A DNA stretch of 55,488 nucleotides from Pyrinomonadaceae bacterium MAG19_C2-C3. Its GTDB lineage: Bacteria; Acidobacteriota; Blastocatellia; Pyrinomonadales; Pyrinomonadaceae. Below, piece by piece: positions 15,401 through 24,572 of the stretch. The notes below the pieces were generated by a model. That model was not told the DNA's origin. It was given only the letters and a program-made list of their open reading frames with translations, and did not search any database. Made by a program: the position numbers and the translations under genes. The stretch's first letter is position 1; the number at the start of each line of letters is the position of its first letter. The DNA lies in the NCBI GenBank assembly GCA_024330265.1, contig JANDLT010000033.1, positions 1 to 55,488 of the forward strand, given 5' to 3'.

Positions 15401-17874
15401 AAGGCTTAGGCATCGCCGTTGATGCGTCCGGCAATGCTTACGTCACCGGAGTAACTTCCTCACCTAACTTCCCCGTGCGCGATGCCATAAAACCGATTCT
15501 TGGCGGCTCCTCAGATGCTTTCTTGACGAAGATCAATCTGAATAACTCTGAGTTATCCTTCTCAACTTTCTTCGGTGGCTCTGGCAGCGACCAAGCAAAT
15601 GCCATCGCCGTGGATGCGAAGGGCGACGCATACATCGTCGGCACCACCGACGGTTTTAACTTTCCCGGCACCAACCCGCAGCAAGGGTTTCGCAGTAACG
15701 ATGCCTTCATCGCCAAGATAGGTTCGGGCATTGACCTTGCGCTCACGATGACTGACGCGCCCGATCCCGTTAGGCTTGGAGACGATTTAACTTACACCTT
15801 GAACGTCACAAATAATGGCGACGTTACGGCGACCGGCGTGACGTTAATCGATACCTTGCCAGCTAGAGCGACACTTGTCTCCGCCGTATCCAATCAAGGA
15901 ACCTGCTTCGCCTCTGCCGCGAACGAAGTAACCTGTCGTCTCGGAAACATCAATGCGAACCAAACCGCGCAAATCACCATCGTCATCAAACCGCCCGTCG
16001 CTTCAGACATCACCAACACGGCGCGTGTCACCGCCGATGAATCCGAAAACAATCAATCCGACAACACCGCGACCGTCAGCACTCACGTCATTTACACGGA
16101 TGTCTCCATCTCGAATACAACCTCACACCTCCGCATCGAAGCGGGCGGGAGCATCACATACATCCTCACCGTCCGTAACGCCGGACCCGAAACAATCGAG
16201 AACCTCACCGTCACGAACATACTGCCCGTCGAAACCACTTTCGTTGCATGCACTGCGACGGAGAGCGGCGTGTGCTCAGGTTCAGGAAACAATCGCACCA
16301 TCACTTTCCCGTCCATCTTGAAAGGAAAATCTGCGACCGCTACGCTCGTCGCAATGGTGAATGAGTCGGCGGCAATCAATTCACAAATTGAAAACACGGC
16401 GACTCTCGACTCGCCGCTCCCTGATATTGATGTGAGCAACAGTACGGCGCGCGTCACGGCGACCGTCATCTCCCCCGACCGTTCGCCGCGAGAGAACGGG
16501 AAGATTGCCTTCGTCAGCCGACGCAGCGGCGATGAGTACATTCACGTTATGAACCCGGACGGCACGGGTCAAACACGCCTCATTAACCCGAATGGCACCG
16601 GACCTACGCCACAATTTCCAAGCGGGCGGCGCGAATCCGAACCGGTGTGGTCGCCCGATAGCACCCGGCTCGCGTTCGTCAGAGGCACCGACGGTACGAG
16701 CGAGATTTTCATCGTCAACTCCGACGGCACCGGCTTGCGGCAGTTGACGACAAATAACAGTCCCGACAATTCCCCGACATGGTCGCCCGACGGCACGCGC
16801 ATAGCATATAGAAGCGGGGGCGAGAGCGGTGGGCGGGCGAGCGGCATTTACATTGCGAACGTGGATGGCAGTGGCGAGATGCGTGTGAGCGAAGGCAGTT
16901 CGCCGCGATGGTCACCTGACGGTGCGCGCCTCGCCATAAGTCGCGGTTTTTTTGGTACATCGCTGATTTATATTGACGGCAGCGCGCCCGTCAACATACC
17001 TCTGCCCAGTATGATTGAGTGGTCGCCCGACGGCTCCAAGTTTGTGTATCGCAAAGAAGGCGGCATTTACATTGCTAACATTGACGGCACAGGCGAAACG
17101 CTTGTCGCTGCCGAACAATCTGCTGTCACTCCGGCATGGTCGCCTGACGGTTCCAAGATTGTCTTCGCAAGTTTCATCAATAGCACGGGCGGCATCTATG
17201 TGGTCAACTTAGATGGATCGGAACGCCGTCGACTTACCGACGTGTTTTTCGATGAATATCCGACTTGGCAACGCCGACAATCGAACGACACGCCGTTGCC
17301 CCCTACATATCGCATCACCGGGCGCATCGTTCGCGGCGATAACGGTGCAGGCACACCGAGTTCAGTTACATTGACGGGTACGCGGATGCTCTCTGTCAGC
17401 GCGGACTTTAACGGCAACTTCATATTCTATGATCTGCCGGAAGGCGGCGATTACACGATCACGGCGTCGAACATTTTTGTCACCGGGACACCCGCCAGCC
17501 AAACGTTCGCCAACCTGCGCGCCAATCAAACGGCGAACTTCAGCGTCGTCTTTAATCGACACACCATTAGCGGGCGCGTGACCGAACGGAATGGCAGAGG
17601 CGTCGCGGGGTTGACTGTGTTCCTGCGGCAGTTCTTCAATGCACGAGCGCAGACGACGACCGACGCCAACGGCTATTACGAGTTCCGCAACGTCTCCGCC
17701 GGTTACGACTATTCCGTTCACCCGTCGCACTTCTCGCTCGGCTCGAATCCTTTATATCCAAAGTTCAAGACACTGCCGACGCTCGACAGAAATTTTACGG
17801 TGAACTTCACCTATTCGCTACAACCGCTCAGACCGACGCGCCAGACGCAACGGAAAGGACGATCTTACTTTTGA
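12463..17874 (+). CDS. Giant secreted protein: DUF7948-like, SBBP, BNR-like, DUF11, PD40 and CarboxypepD_reg domains
   Basis: An 1803-residue exported protein. An N-terminal hydrophobic segment (about 18-34) is probably a signal anchor. The order after it is: the domain that usually precedes SBBP repeats (about 85-320, starting LSFEANQGQ); SBBP propeller repeats (about 330-490 and 830-1085, repeated TYLGG and AIAVDASGNAYVTG units); a sialidase/BNR-like propeller between them (about 500-825, repeated PTTIYAGT and GVYKSTDGG); two DUF11 domains (about 1089-1205 and 1210-1335); PD40 repeats (about 1346-1610, repeated WSPDG); and two carboxypeptidase-regulatory-like domains (about 1615-1790). No enzyme motif is visible, so it is likely a cell-surface or extracellular binding protein. 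The start has no strong ribosome binding site. Confidence 0.9.
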   Translation: MTSYLAVRRHTIFATPYRFALLFIILVASVLSFEIYERKTSSASHEAECLAGSENVTTLQTDDKTRPHTHQVESKLSEPSRNRLKEAYGKTPLSFEANQGQTASQVKFVSRNSNFNVYLTATEAVLDLSLPRKSREPSEDDEHQPEVSPRQLSDDKDRAVIRLQLLNSNRKPRLRGLDQLTGKSNYFIGTDSGQWRREVPQYARVRYANVYPGIDVVYYGNQRQLEYDFVVTPGADPRQIKFKVAGADRIEIADDGDLLIHSAGGILRQQKPFVYQEIEDGKREVASRYVLTDDASISFQLAAYDQSKQIVIDPVLIYSSLVGGVNAEQGLAIAVDRQGSAYIAGRTDSMNFPVTGAALQNTNSGGGDAFIVKLNPAGTSIVYATYLGGNGFDSITDIAIDDEGNAYITGWTDSNTFPRTANAPQQSPAGSLDAFITKINTEGSALIYSTFLGGANFDQGLGIAIDREGGVYVAGVTDSPNLTNPDAPKVKSGSPNFISENAGGNWNTRDNGLTASAVTSYAIDPTDARTVYAGTLNGVFKSVDGGGEWRLTGSSRAMSPTTTNAIVIDPATPTTVYAATFSGVYKSIDGGDSYQVFNSGFFIPIVYSLLVDPTTPTTLYAGTLTGAYKTTNGGANWTEINVGLSSSPFNNSAPRVNELGFDPANSTTIYAGTSRGMYKTTNGGVSWTAINNGLGLNSFNVPEVIALAVDPLDPATIYVGVQGFFGGIYKSTDGGSTWSVSNTGLSQNVSGTNFTLTVNALAINPMTPSTLYAGTSSGVYKSTDSGSTWSASNTGLSNTVVNALVIDRSTPTTIYAGTNSGTDAFVAKLNQAGTNFDYVRYLGGDETDSARDIVVDASSNAYVTGSTRSTNFPTANPLQAVNNGFFDSYVTKLDATGSTLLYSTYLGGGSNDSGLSLALDASGNILLTGSTFSIDFPVANAFRTTNGNAGFSDAFVSKIAANGATLDYSTYLGGDNGSDQGLGIAVDASGNAYVTGVTSSPNFPVRDAIKPILGGSSDAFLTKINLNNSELSFSTFFGGSGSDQANAIAVDAKGDAYIVGTTDGFNFPGTNPQQGFRSNDAFIAKIGSGIDLALTMTDAPDPVRLGDDLTYTLNVTNNGDVTATGVTLIDTLPARATLVSAVSNQGTCFASAANEVTCRLGNINANQTAQITIVIKPPVASDITNTARVTADESENNQSDNTATVSTHVIYTDVSISNTTSHLRIEAGGSITYILTVRNAGPETIENLTVTNILPVETTFVACTATESGVCSGSGNNRTITFPSILKGKSATATLVAMVNESAAINSQIENTATLDSPLPDIDVSNSTARVTATVISPDRSPRENGKIAFVSRRSGDEYIHVMNPDGTGQTRLINPNGTGPTPQFPSGRRESEPVWSPDSTRLAFVRGTDGTSEIFIVNSDGTGLRQLTTNNSPDNSPTWSPDGTRIAYRSGGESGGRASGIYIANVDGSGEMRVSEGSSPRWSPDGARLAISRGFFGTSLIYIDGSAPVNIPLPSMIEWSPDGSKFVYRKEGGIYIANIDGTGETLVAAEQSAVTPAWSPDGSKIVFASFINSTGGIYVVNLDGSERRRLTDVFFDEYPTWQRRQSNDTPLPPTYRITGRIVRGDNGAGTPSSVTLTGTRMLSVSADFNGNFIFYDLPEGGDYTITASNIFVTGTPASQTFANLRANQTANFSVVFNRHTISGRVTERNGRGVAGLTVFLRQFFNARAQTTTDANGYYEFRNVSAGYDYSVHPSHFSLGSNPLYPKFKTLPTLDRNFTVNFTYSLQPLRPTRQTQRKGRSYF

Positions 17875-17927
17875 TGCCCCTTTGCCGTGATGCTTGATGC
17901 TTCATGAACGCCGCCTTCCGCCCGAAG

Positions 17928-17956
17928 GACTGCGCCCTAATCTGCGGGGCGCAGTC
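17928..17956. terminator. Perfect 10-bp hairpin between the two giant genes
   Basis: GACTGCGCCC (17928-17937) pairs exactly with GGGCGCAGTC (17947-17956) around a 9-nt loop. It lies 54 bp after the stop of the 1803-residue protein and 42 bp before the next start. No T-run follows, so it may be a repeat or mRNA-stabilising hairpin rather than a terminator. Confidence 0.4.
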
Positions 17957-17997
17957 ATCCTCCTCCAACCGTAATAAACCTTTGCCTCAGTGACTTT

Positions 17998-20900
17998 ATG
18001 CGCGAACTATCCTACATCGCTTGTTGCCTACTTTTGACTGTCCTTTCTGCCGCGCCTCTCGCCGCGCAATCACCGCAACTCATCAGCATCAACGCGGCGG
18101 GAACGACGAGCGGGAACGCTCCGTCAAGAACCGCCAAGATAAGCGCGAACGGTCGCTTTGTCGTATTCACGAGTCAGGCAACCAATCTCGTCGCACAAAC
18201 TAACCTCAACGGCAACTCAAGCGATGTCTTCGTGCGCGACACCGTGACGAATACAACCACGCTCGTCAGCACCAACAGCGCGGGGACGGCGACCGGCAAC
18301 GCCACCTCGACCGACCCGTCCATTAGTGCCGACGGTCGCTTCGTCGCCTTCGACAGTGCCGCCACTGACATTGTGATGAGTCAAGGTACGATCACCGGTA
18401 GAAATGTTTATGTGCGCGACTTGCAGGAAGGAAGAACCGTCTTCGTGCGCGCCGTCAGCGCGGGTGCGACCGCCGGTAACGCTTCGACCGTCCCGTCCAT
18501 CAGTGCCGATGGTCGCTTTGTCGCTTTCATAAGCTCCGACCGCACCTTGACTTCGACGCCCGATACAAATTCGGCACTCGACGTATTCGTCCATGATTTG
18601 CAGACGGCAACTACGACTCTCGTCAGCATCAATAGCGCGGGCACGGCGAGCGGCGGCGACATATCGGGCAGCATCAACAGATTCGATACTTTTAACTCGA
18701 TTGCGCCGGGCATCAGCGACGACGGACAATTCATCGTATTCCTCAGTCGCGCCAGCGACCTGACGACTCTGCCCGATGCCAACGACAGCACCGACGCTTT
18801 TGTGCGCGACCTCATCGCCGGAACGACTACGCTAGTCAGCGTCAATAACAGTACCACCGCGAGCGGCAGACTTCCCTTCCCCGACAACGGTAACAATGTT
18901 TTGACGAGTCGCATCGCCATTAGCGGCGACGGCAGCACAGCGGTCTTCGTCAGTTCAGCGGGCGACCTTGTCGCGGGTGATGCCAACAACACAACCGATG
19001 TGTTCGCGCGTGACCTCCGAAGCAACATCACGGAACTCGTCAGTATCAATGTCGCCGGAACCGCGAGCGCGGGCGGCACATCCTCATTAGCCCTTTCAAA
19101 TTCTGTCATCAGTTCGGATGGACGCTTCATCGCCTTTGCCAGTGCGGGCAACGACCTCGTCGCTCCCAACTTGAATCAGTTCACTCAATCGAACGTCTAT
19201 CTACGCGACAGAACCGCGCGGAGTACGATGCTCGTGAGTGCCGACGCGAACAATACGGGTGCGGGTAGCAGTCCATCTTCGGAGGCAGTCGTGGGCGGCG
19301 ACGGTCGCTTCGTCGCTTTTCTCAGCAACGCCACCAATTTAGTGACGGCGGAAGGTGACAACTCCTTCAATCAAAATGTTTTCGTGCGCGATAGTGTCGC
19401 CAACCTTACCGTGCAAGCGAGCGTCGGCAGAAACGGCAACCCGCCGAACGGCGCGTCTTTTCTTCCGACGATTAGCCTCGACAATTCGCTTGTAGCGTTC
19501 GAGAGTACAGCGACCAATTTTGTCGGAAACGATTTCAACGGCACGAGCGACGTGTTCGCTTTCTCGGTTAATCAGAATCCGCCGCTAAGTGTTTCCATCA
19601 CGGACGCCGCGATAATGGAAGATAGCGCGGGAGGAGCCGGGTTAATTTTCAATGTGCGATTGTCGGGCGCGACGACCCAAACCGTGACGGTGAATTATGC
19701 GACCGGAAACTCTACGGCGCAGAACGCGACGACGGCGACGGCGGAGGTGGACTATCAAGCCGCGAACGGAACTTTAACGTTCAACCCCGGAGAAACGACG
19801 CAGACCATCATCGTCCCCGTTCTCGGCGACGCGCTCGACGAAGCCGACGAGATTCTCGCCGTCACACTCACTGCCCCCATCAACGTCCGGCTCAGTCGCC
19901 GCCAAGCCACCGGCTTGATTGTCGATGACGATCCGCTTCCCGTCGTTTCAATCAATGATGCGAGCGTCGCGGAAGGCGATAGCGGCACGACCGAAATAGT
20001 TTTCAACGTGAATCTTTCAGCAGCTTCAGGTCGCGAAGTAACACTCGGCTTCAATTTGCTTGACGGTACGGCGCGCAACAGCAGTGACTATTTCGGGATC
20101 ACCGGCAGCGTCCGATTTGTACCGGGCGCGACGACCGCGACCATCCGTGTTGGCATTCGGGGTGAGACACTACGCGAAGGAGACGAATCCTTCTTTGTTG
20201 ATCTTAGTCGTCCAGTGAACGCCACGCTCAACAACAATCAAGCCGTCGGCATCATCATAGACGAAGTGACCGATAGCGATGTGCCGCGTATTCAAGTCAG
20301 TAATACCTCCACCACCGAAGGGTCTAACTTAAACTTCAATGTGTTTCTCGATGCCGCCGTTAATCAACCCGTCACGGTGCGGTACATGACCGCCGACGGC
20401 ACAGCGACCGCAGCTTCGCAAGACTACGAAGCCGCCTCTGGAGTTCTCACCTTCGCGCCCGGAGAAATCTCGCGCAACCTCGCCGTCCGAACCATCGCCG
20501 ACACGATGATTGAAGACAACGAAACCGTGTTTCTCAATCTCACAGAGGCAACGGGCGCGATTATCGTCAATCCACAAAACGTCGCCACGATTACCAACAA
20601 TGACTTCGCGGGAACGCTTCAATTCCGCTTCTCGAACACCAACTCGGTCAACGAGAGTGCCAATGCCGCGACCGTGTTTGTCGAACGCATCGGCGGCACA
20701 AGCGGAACTGTCGGCGTAACCTATGCGACAACTGACGATACCGCCCTCGACGGTCAAGACTATACTGCCACATCGGGAACGCTTGTCTTTGCCGACGGTG
20801 TGACGCTGGCATCCTTCACGATTCCCGTTATTGACGACGCGACGCTCGAAAGCGGCGAGAATTTGAGGATTGCCCTGAGCGACCCGACCGGCGGTGCTTC

Positions 20901-22083
20901 GCTCGGCTCTTTCCCCATACTCACCCTTTCCATCACGGACAACGACATCGCGGCGGGTAACATGCTTATCACCGAATTTCGCACGCGCGGAACTAACGGC
21001 GCGGAAGATGAGTTCGTCGAGTTGTACAACAACACGGACATTGACCTTACGGTTGGCACCAATGATGGTTCACAAGGTTGGACGCTTGCGGCTCTCGCAG
21101 AAAACGGCAGCTCGGCAAGCCCGCGCTTCACGGTTCCGAATGGAACCATCATCCGTGCACGCAGTCATTATTTAGGCACGGGCAATCCCAACACGCCCGG
21201 CGGATACAGTCTCGGCAGCTATCCGGCGGGCGGCGCGAACACGAACAACTTTAACGCAGTCGGCGACCGAACTTACACTACCGTCATCGCCGACAACTCC
21301 GGACTCGCGTTGTTCCGCACCGCCAATCAAGCTAATTTCAATGTTTCCGAACGCCTCGACGCGGTTGGTTTTAGCCGTTTGTCCGGTTCAATCGTGGGAC
21401 TCTACCGTGAAGGCGCGGGACTATCATCGGCGATCACTGGTAACACTGAACACAGTTATGTACGGCGTTTCGTCGCGGGACGACCACAAGACACGAATGA
21501 TAACGCCACTGATTTTGTGTTGGTGTCGCCGACGGGCGCGATGTTCGACAACATACAATCGGTGCTTGGCGCGCCGGGACCTGAGAATTCAGCAAGCCCC
21601 GTCAACAACCTCACCACAGTTCGATTTAGCATCGCCAATGTGACGAACACCACGCCCGCCGGATTGAGATCGCGTGGGCGGCACTTCCCTTCCGGCAAAG
21701 TTGCACCCGGCATCGTCACACTACGCGGAAGTTTCACTAACACAGGCGGTCGCACTATCACTCGATTGCGTTTTCGCGTCACGGAAATCTCGACGCTTGG
21801 CAGCACGTCAAGTGGTTCCGGCGGGTTCGCCGACGTGCGCGTATTATCATCTGAGAATCGCACCGTCAACGAAAACGGAACAAGCGTGCAGCTTCGCGGA
21901 TTGACGCTCGAACAACCGCCCCAACAACCTCAAGGTGGAGGGTATAACTCAAGCCTGACAATAGACCGCACATTCCCCCTAAGCGAAATCGCTTCGGGCG
22001 CGACTGTCAACGTCGAGTTTCGATTAAACGTCGTGCGCGGCGGACGATTACGGTTCACTGTTACAGCAGAGGTTACGCCATAG
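17998..22083 (+). CDS. Giant secreted protein: PD40-like propeller, four Calx-beta domains, lamin-tail domain
   Basis: A 1361-residue protein with a clear signal peptide (residues 1-24, cut after LAA). Residues about 30-525 are propeller repeats of the type ISADGRFVAF...DVFVRD...TTLVS. Four Calx-beta domains follow (about 528-640, 648-755, 762-865, 872-980), recognised by DY-x-G-x-LTF-x-PGE signatures such as DYQAANGTLTFNPGE and DYEAASGVLTFAPGE. A lamin-tail domain begins near 986 (MLITEFRTRG, EDEFVELYNN). The last 160 residues are beta-rich and unassigned. Calx-beta domains bind calcium in characterised proteins, so calcium-dependent surface adhesion is a reasonable inference. It follows the 1803-residue gene by 123 bp in the same direction. 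Confidence 0.9.
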   Translation: MRELSYIACCLLLTVLSAAPLAAQSPQLISINAAGTTSGNAPSRTAKISANGRFVVFTSQATNLVAQTNLNGNSSDVFVRDTVTNTTTLVSTNSAGTATGNATSTDPSISADGRFVAFDSAATDIVMSQGTITGRNVYVRDLQEGRTVFVRAVSAGATAGNASTVPSISADGRFVAFISSDRTLTSTPDTNSALDVFVHDLQTATTTLVSINSAGTASGGDISGSINRFDTFNSIAPGISDDGQFIVFLSRASDLTTLPDANDSTDAFVRDLIAGTTTLVSVNNSTTASGRLPFPDNGNNVLTSRIAISGDGSTAVFVSSAGDLVAGDANNTTDVFARDLRSNITELVSINVAGTASAGGTSSLALSNSVISSDGRFIAFASAGNDLVAPNLNQFTQSNVYLRDRTARSTMLVSADANNTGAGSSPSSEAVVGGDGRFVAFLSNATNLVTAEGDNSFNQNVFVRDSVANLTVQASVGRNGNPPNGASFLPTISLDNSLVAFESTATNFVGNDFNGTSDVFAFSVNQNPPLSVSITDAAIMEDSAGGAGLIFNVRLSGATTQTVTVNYATGNSTAQNATTATAEVDYQAANGTLTFNPGETTQTIIVPVLGDALDEADEILAVTLTAPINVRLSRRQATGLIVDDDPLPVVSINDASVAEGDSGTTEIVFNVNLSAASGREVTLGFNLLDGTARNSSDYFGITGSVRFVPGATTATIRVGIRGETLREGDESFFVDLSRPVNATLNNNQAVGIIIDEVTDSDVPRIQVSNTSTTEGSNLNFNVFLDAAVNQPVTVRYMTADGTATAASQDYEAASGVLTFAPGEISRNLAVRTIADTMIEDNETVFLNLTEATGAIIVNPQNVATITNNDFAGTLQFRFSNTNSVNESANAATVFVERIGGTSGTVGVTYATTDDTALDGQDYTATSGTLVFADGVTLASFTIPVIDDATLESGENLRIALSDPTGGASLGSFPILTLSITDNDIAAGNMLITEFRTRGTNGAEDEFVELYNNTDIDLTVGTNDGSQGWTLAALAENGSSASPRFTVPNGTIIRARSHYLGTGNPNTPGGYSLGSYPAGGANTNNFNAVGDRTYTTVIADNSGLALFRTANQANFNVSERLDAVGFSRLSGSIVGLYREGAGLSSAITGNTEHSYVRRFVAGRPQDTNDNATDFVLVSPTGAMFDNIQSVLGAPGPENSASPVNNLTTVRFSIANVTNTTPAGLRSRGRHFPSGKVAPGIVTLRGSFTNTGGRTITRLRFRVTEISTLGSTSSGSGGFADVRVLSSENRTVNENGTSVQLRGLTLEQPPQQPQGGGYNSSLTIDRTFPLSEIASGATVNVEFRLNVVRGGRLRFTVTAEVTP

Positions 22084-22155
22084 AGTAAACATCGCATAAA
22101 TTGTTTTGTCGCAAGTGAAGGCATGAAACGGCTAAACTATACGATGAGGTGACAC

Positions 22156-22350
22156 ATGATTCGTAGTGATCAGACTGGCTTCTCAGTAATTACTAATGTC
22201 AGGTACGGATGTCAAACAAGTGACGCCGACCAGAGCGCACGTCTGGGGGCATTCAAACGAACATCATTGGAAGTAATTTCTCTTGCCAACATAGATTATA
22301 CAATCTGCTTCAAGCTCGCTTTTCATCTCACACAGTATCTCGAACGTTAG
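22156..22350 (+). CDS. Possible small hypothetical protein
   Basis: A 64-codon frame with a good ribosome binding site (GAGGTGA ending 4 nt before ATG 22156). The product is not recognised, has no signal peptide or membrane segment, and lies in the gap between a giant secreted protein and an IS. The well-placed ribosome binding site is the only positive evidence; it may equally be a decayed gene. Confidence 0.28.
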   Translation: MIRSDQTGFSVITNVRYGCQTSDADQSARLGAFKRTSLEVISLANIDYTICFKLAFHLTQYLER

Positions 22351-22397
22351 ATGATTCTCTGTATTGATTTACATACTTTTAGGACTGAACCAATAAT

Positions 22398-22497
22398 ATG
22401 AAACGTATTCGCGCTCGCACTATTGCTCACGCTCAATACGGCGGCTGTAAATCAAGACAAATTCAAGATGAACAAAGTTGTGATTGATGCTGAATAA
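22398..22497 (+). pseudogene. Fragment of a small secreted protein beside the IS
   Basis: Starting at ATG 22398, one reading-frame shift after two codons gives VFALALLLTLNTAAVNQDKF and runs to TAA at 22495-22497, 12 bp before the IS end. This looks like a signal peptide joined to a very short mature part. It may be the remains of a gene cut short when the IS arrived. Recognition rests only on the hydrophobic segment, so confidence is low. Confidence 0.22.
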
Positions 22498-22509
22498 ATT
22501 ATTTACTAA

Positions 22510-23636
22510 CTCACCTTACGCGGTGAGCTGAACAGGGTTCAGTTCCCGCAAGGTGTCAAAAGCTGAATGGAGTGCTTTGATATAGAGTTTTGATTTCAAA
22601 GCGAAGTGATTCATCTTTGACTCAACTTTGAGCATCTCCAGTTTGATGAAGCCGCACAGCGCGGCAAAGAACTGGTTAGTTTGCGTTGTTTCAGTTTGGG
22701 TTGGAGACTTCGCCAACGAGACGTTGCGGTTTTAACGATTTGTGGTAACACTCGACGTGCCATCTTCTTTGATAACTGGTCGTTATGTTGTTGAAACTAA
22801 GTGTGGTATCGCTTGTGACGAGATAGAGAATGCCGATACTTCCAGCTTCGTTTGTGAAGACTTGTTTGGCGCGAGAGCAACGGGAAGGAAACTCCTTCGG
22901 TATAGATTTCCTGTGTCGCGTTCTCTTCCTCATCAAGCGTGTCCACTCTCTGAAAATGTCCCGCTAACTTGGCTGCCAAACTGACGGCGACTTTCCGATT
23001 CGTCTTGATGGGACAGATGAAATCTCTTTCTTGTTCATGTTTGATAAACATCATGTTTTCAGCACTGGCAAACCATGAATCGAACATGACAAAGCGCGGG
23101 CGGTATCCTGTTGCGGACGGCTTGCTCAATTAGAGCGCGAGCAATGTCGTTCTTTGATACCGGAGAGCGACGCCGCTCTTTCTGAGTCTTCGTGTCGGTG
23201 TAAGTCTCGGTCTTGGCAATCAAGTGAAAGCCAACGGGAAGACTGACCCCGTGGCTTGAGTACAAGGAAGTCACAAAGTTGATGCCTTTGACATTGCGTT
23301 CTTTCGAGTGGTCATAGTGCCAACACACGATCTCGTTTTCGTCCGTGTACGGCTTTTCTTCAATCGAGTCGTCAATAATGATCACGCCCGTCTCGGATTG
23401 CACCTTGCGGACATAAGGCTTGACGACGTGCTACAGGTCGGCAGATGTTTTCCGCTTGCCGGACAAATGCCGTGTCACTTGGTCGTGGCTGACATCACTC
23501 TCAAGCAGTTCACTGAGTCCGGTAGCAGTTGTTGCTCCAAACGAAGCGAGCAAGTAGTCAGAGTACAAATCCAGCATCTGTTTCGGTTTCATGCTGGAAA
23601 ATCTACACCTTTTTCACGCTAACCGCGTAACGTGAG
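22510..23636 (-). mobile_element. IS4/IS701-like element, copy 1 (inactive)
   Basis: A 1127-bp element bounded by CTCACCTTACGCGG (22510-22523) and its complement with one mismatch (23623-23636). The inverted second copy at 54287-55413 has exactly the same length. The transposase is broken by a stop codon and three single-base shifts. No clear target duplication: left flank CTAA, right flank TGAT. From about 22735 to 23636 it matches copy 2 almost perfectly, while 22516-22735 differs at roughly one base in nine. Confidence 0.9.
22516..23592 (-). pseudogene. Broken DDE transposase (IS4/IS701-like), copy 1
   Basis: Reading from ATG 23592 gives MKPKQMLDLYSDYLLASFG, a typical start for this transposase group, with first catalytic region VIIIDDSIEEKPYTDENEIV, second FVMFDSWFASAENMMF, and C-terminal YQRRWHVECYHKSLK then KLEMLKVESKMNHFALKSKL. 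Codon 54 is TAG where relatives have Trp. One extra base is needed to skip after VRNR, one after VSFPLL, and one after KPQ, so four fragments replace a protein of about 355 residues. The final fragment ends at TAA 22516. Confidence 0.88.
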
Positions 23637-24259
23637 TGATTAAGCATGACCTCGCCAGTTTGCATCGGTTTTAGCGGACGTGTGACTAGTACGGGGCATG
23701 GTGCTTGGCGCAATACGCGGTCAACGTTTGAGCCGAAGAGCGCACCCATCCCAAAATCCGCGCCCTGCGCGCCGATGCAGATGAGGTCTATTTCGTGCAT
23801 CTTGGCGTAGTCGAGTATCTCACGACCCGGCTTGCCGCGTCTGACGCAGTGTTTAGCGCGGCACCAGAGATGGGCTTCCGCCGGGATCGCGCGCTGAAGG
23901 CGCCGCGCCGCCCAGTAGTATGAGTCTTCGGAAGATGCCTCTACCCACCTAATCTCCGGCTCTTGCAGCAAAGGCGCGGGAAGCACATGCAGCAGATGTA
24001 TTTCCGTTTGATGCTCCTGTGCCAGCGACAAGCCGTAGCGAAGCGCGATTTCAGAATCGTTCGAGAGATCATAAGCGACGAGCAGGCGACGCAAGTCCAT
24101 CTTGCCTTCCCTTGTTTCAACCCACTGACGTTCGTCCGGGTGGACTACGAACACCGGACACGGTGCTGTGCGGCAGACCGCTTCCGCCGTCGAGCCGGGC
24201 AGTGCCGCCTGCACGGGTCTGCGTCTAAATCGGAACATGCAAGGCTTGTCCCTGCCCAC
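23603..24259 (-). pseudogene. Truncated tandem universal stress protein (UspA) gene
   Basis: The open frame holds the tail of a first Usp domain (PGSTAEAVCRTAPCPVFVVHP) and a full second one (about residues 54-200) with the ATP-binding pattern G-2x-G-9x-GS in GAQGADFGMGALFGS. The front of the first domain is missing: upstream codons (MGRDKPCMFRF) are only translated repeat DNA (24243-24294). At the other end the frame runs into IS copy 1, giving a foreign tail (HSRYAVSVKKV). So both ends are damaged. Some ATP-binding Usp function could survive if it is expressed, but no start signal is visible. Confidence 0.75.
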
Positions 24260-24294
24260 GTTCGCGCCACCGAAAACACGGGCAGGGACAAGCC
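24243..24294. repeat. 15-bp perfect inverted repeat (GGGCAGGGACAAGCC type)
   Basis: GGCTTGTCCCTGCCC (24243-24257) pairs exactly with GGGCAGGGACAAGCC (24280-24294). A further CTGCCCCTAC follows. It marks the upstream break point of the truncated stress-protein gene. Confidence 0.75.
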
Positions 24295-24410
24295 CTGCCC
24301 CTACAAACGTACCGATGTCGCGTGTTTCGATTTAGTAAGAAGCGGCTATCCCAGATTACAAAACGTGAGTTCGATATAAGAAACGATGTTCGTCAGGAAC
24401 GAAAACCCTG

Positions 24411-24484
24411 AGCCACGAAATGACACGAAAAGACACGAAACAAGCCGTTTTATTTCGTGTTCCTATTCGTGTTCTTTCGTGGCT
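24411..24484. repeat. Mirrored CACGAAA heptamer cassette
   Basis: Three CACGAAA words at a 10-bp period on the left arm (24414-24440) face three TTTCGTG-type words on the right arm (24453-24482) across a 12-bp gap. Outer bases AGCCACGAAA and TTTCGTGGCT are complementary. With the 24243-24294 repeat it fills most of the 313-bp gap 24260-24572, in which I see no gene. Confidence 0.75.
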
Positions 24485-24572
24485 AAAAGCCGTTTCGCCT
24501 TACGTCGAACTGACGTTACAATCAATCCTCGCAGCAATAAATCACATCTCCTGTTCACTATTAGGTTAAGCC

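Noticed and set aside
23308..23622. Open frame of 104 codons opposite the transposase (also 54301-54615 in copy 2)
   Set aside because: It is antisense to recognisable transposase sequence and identical in both copies only because the IS is duplicated; no ribosome binding site or known product.
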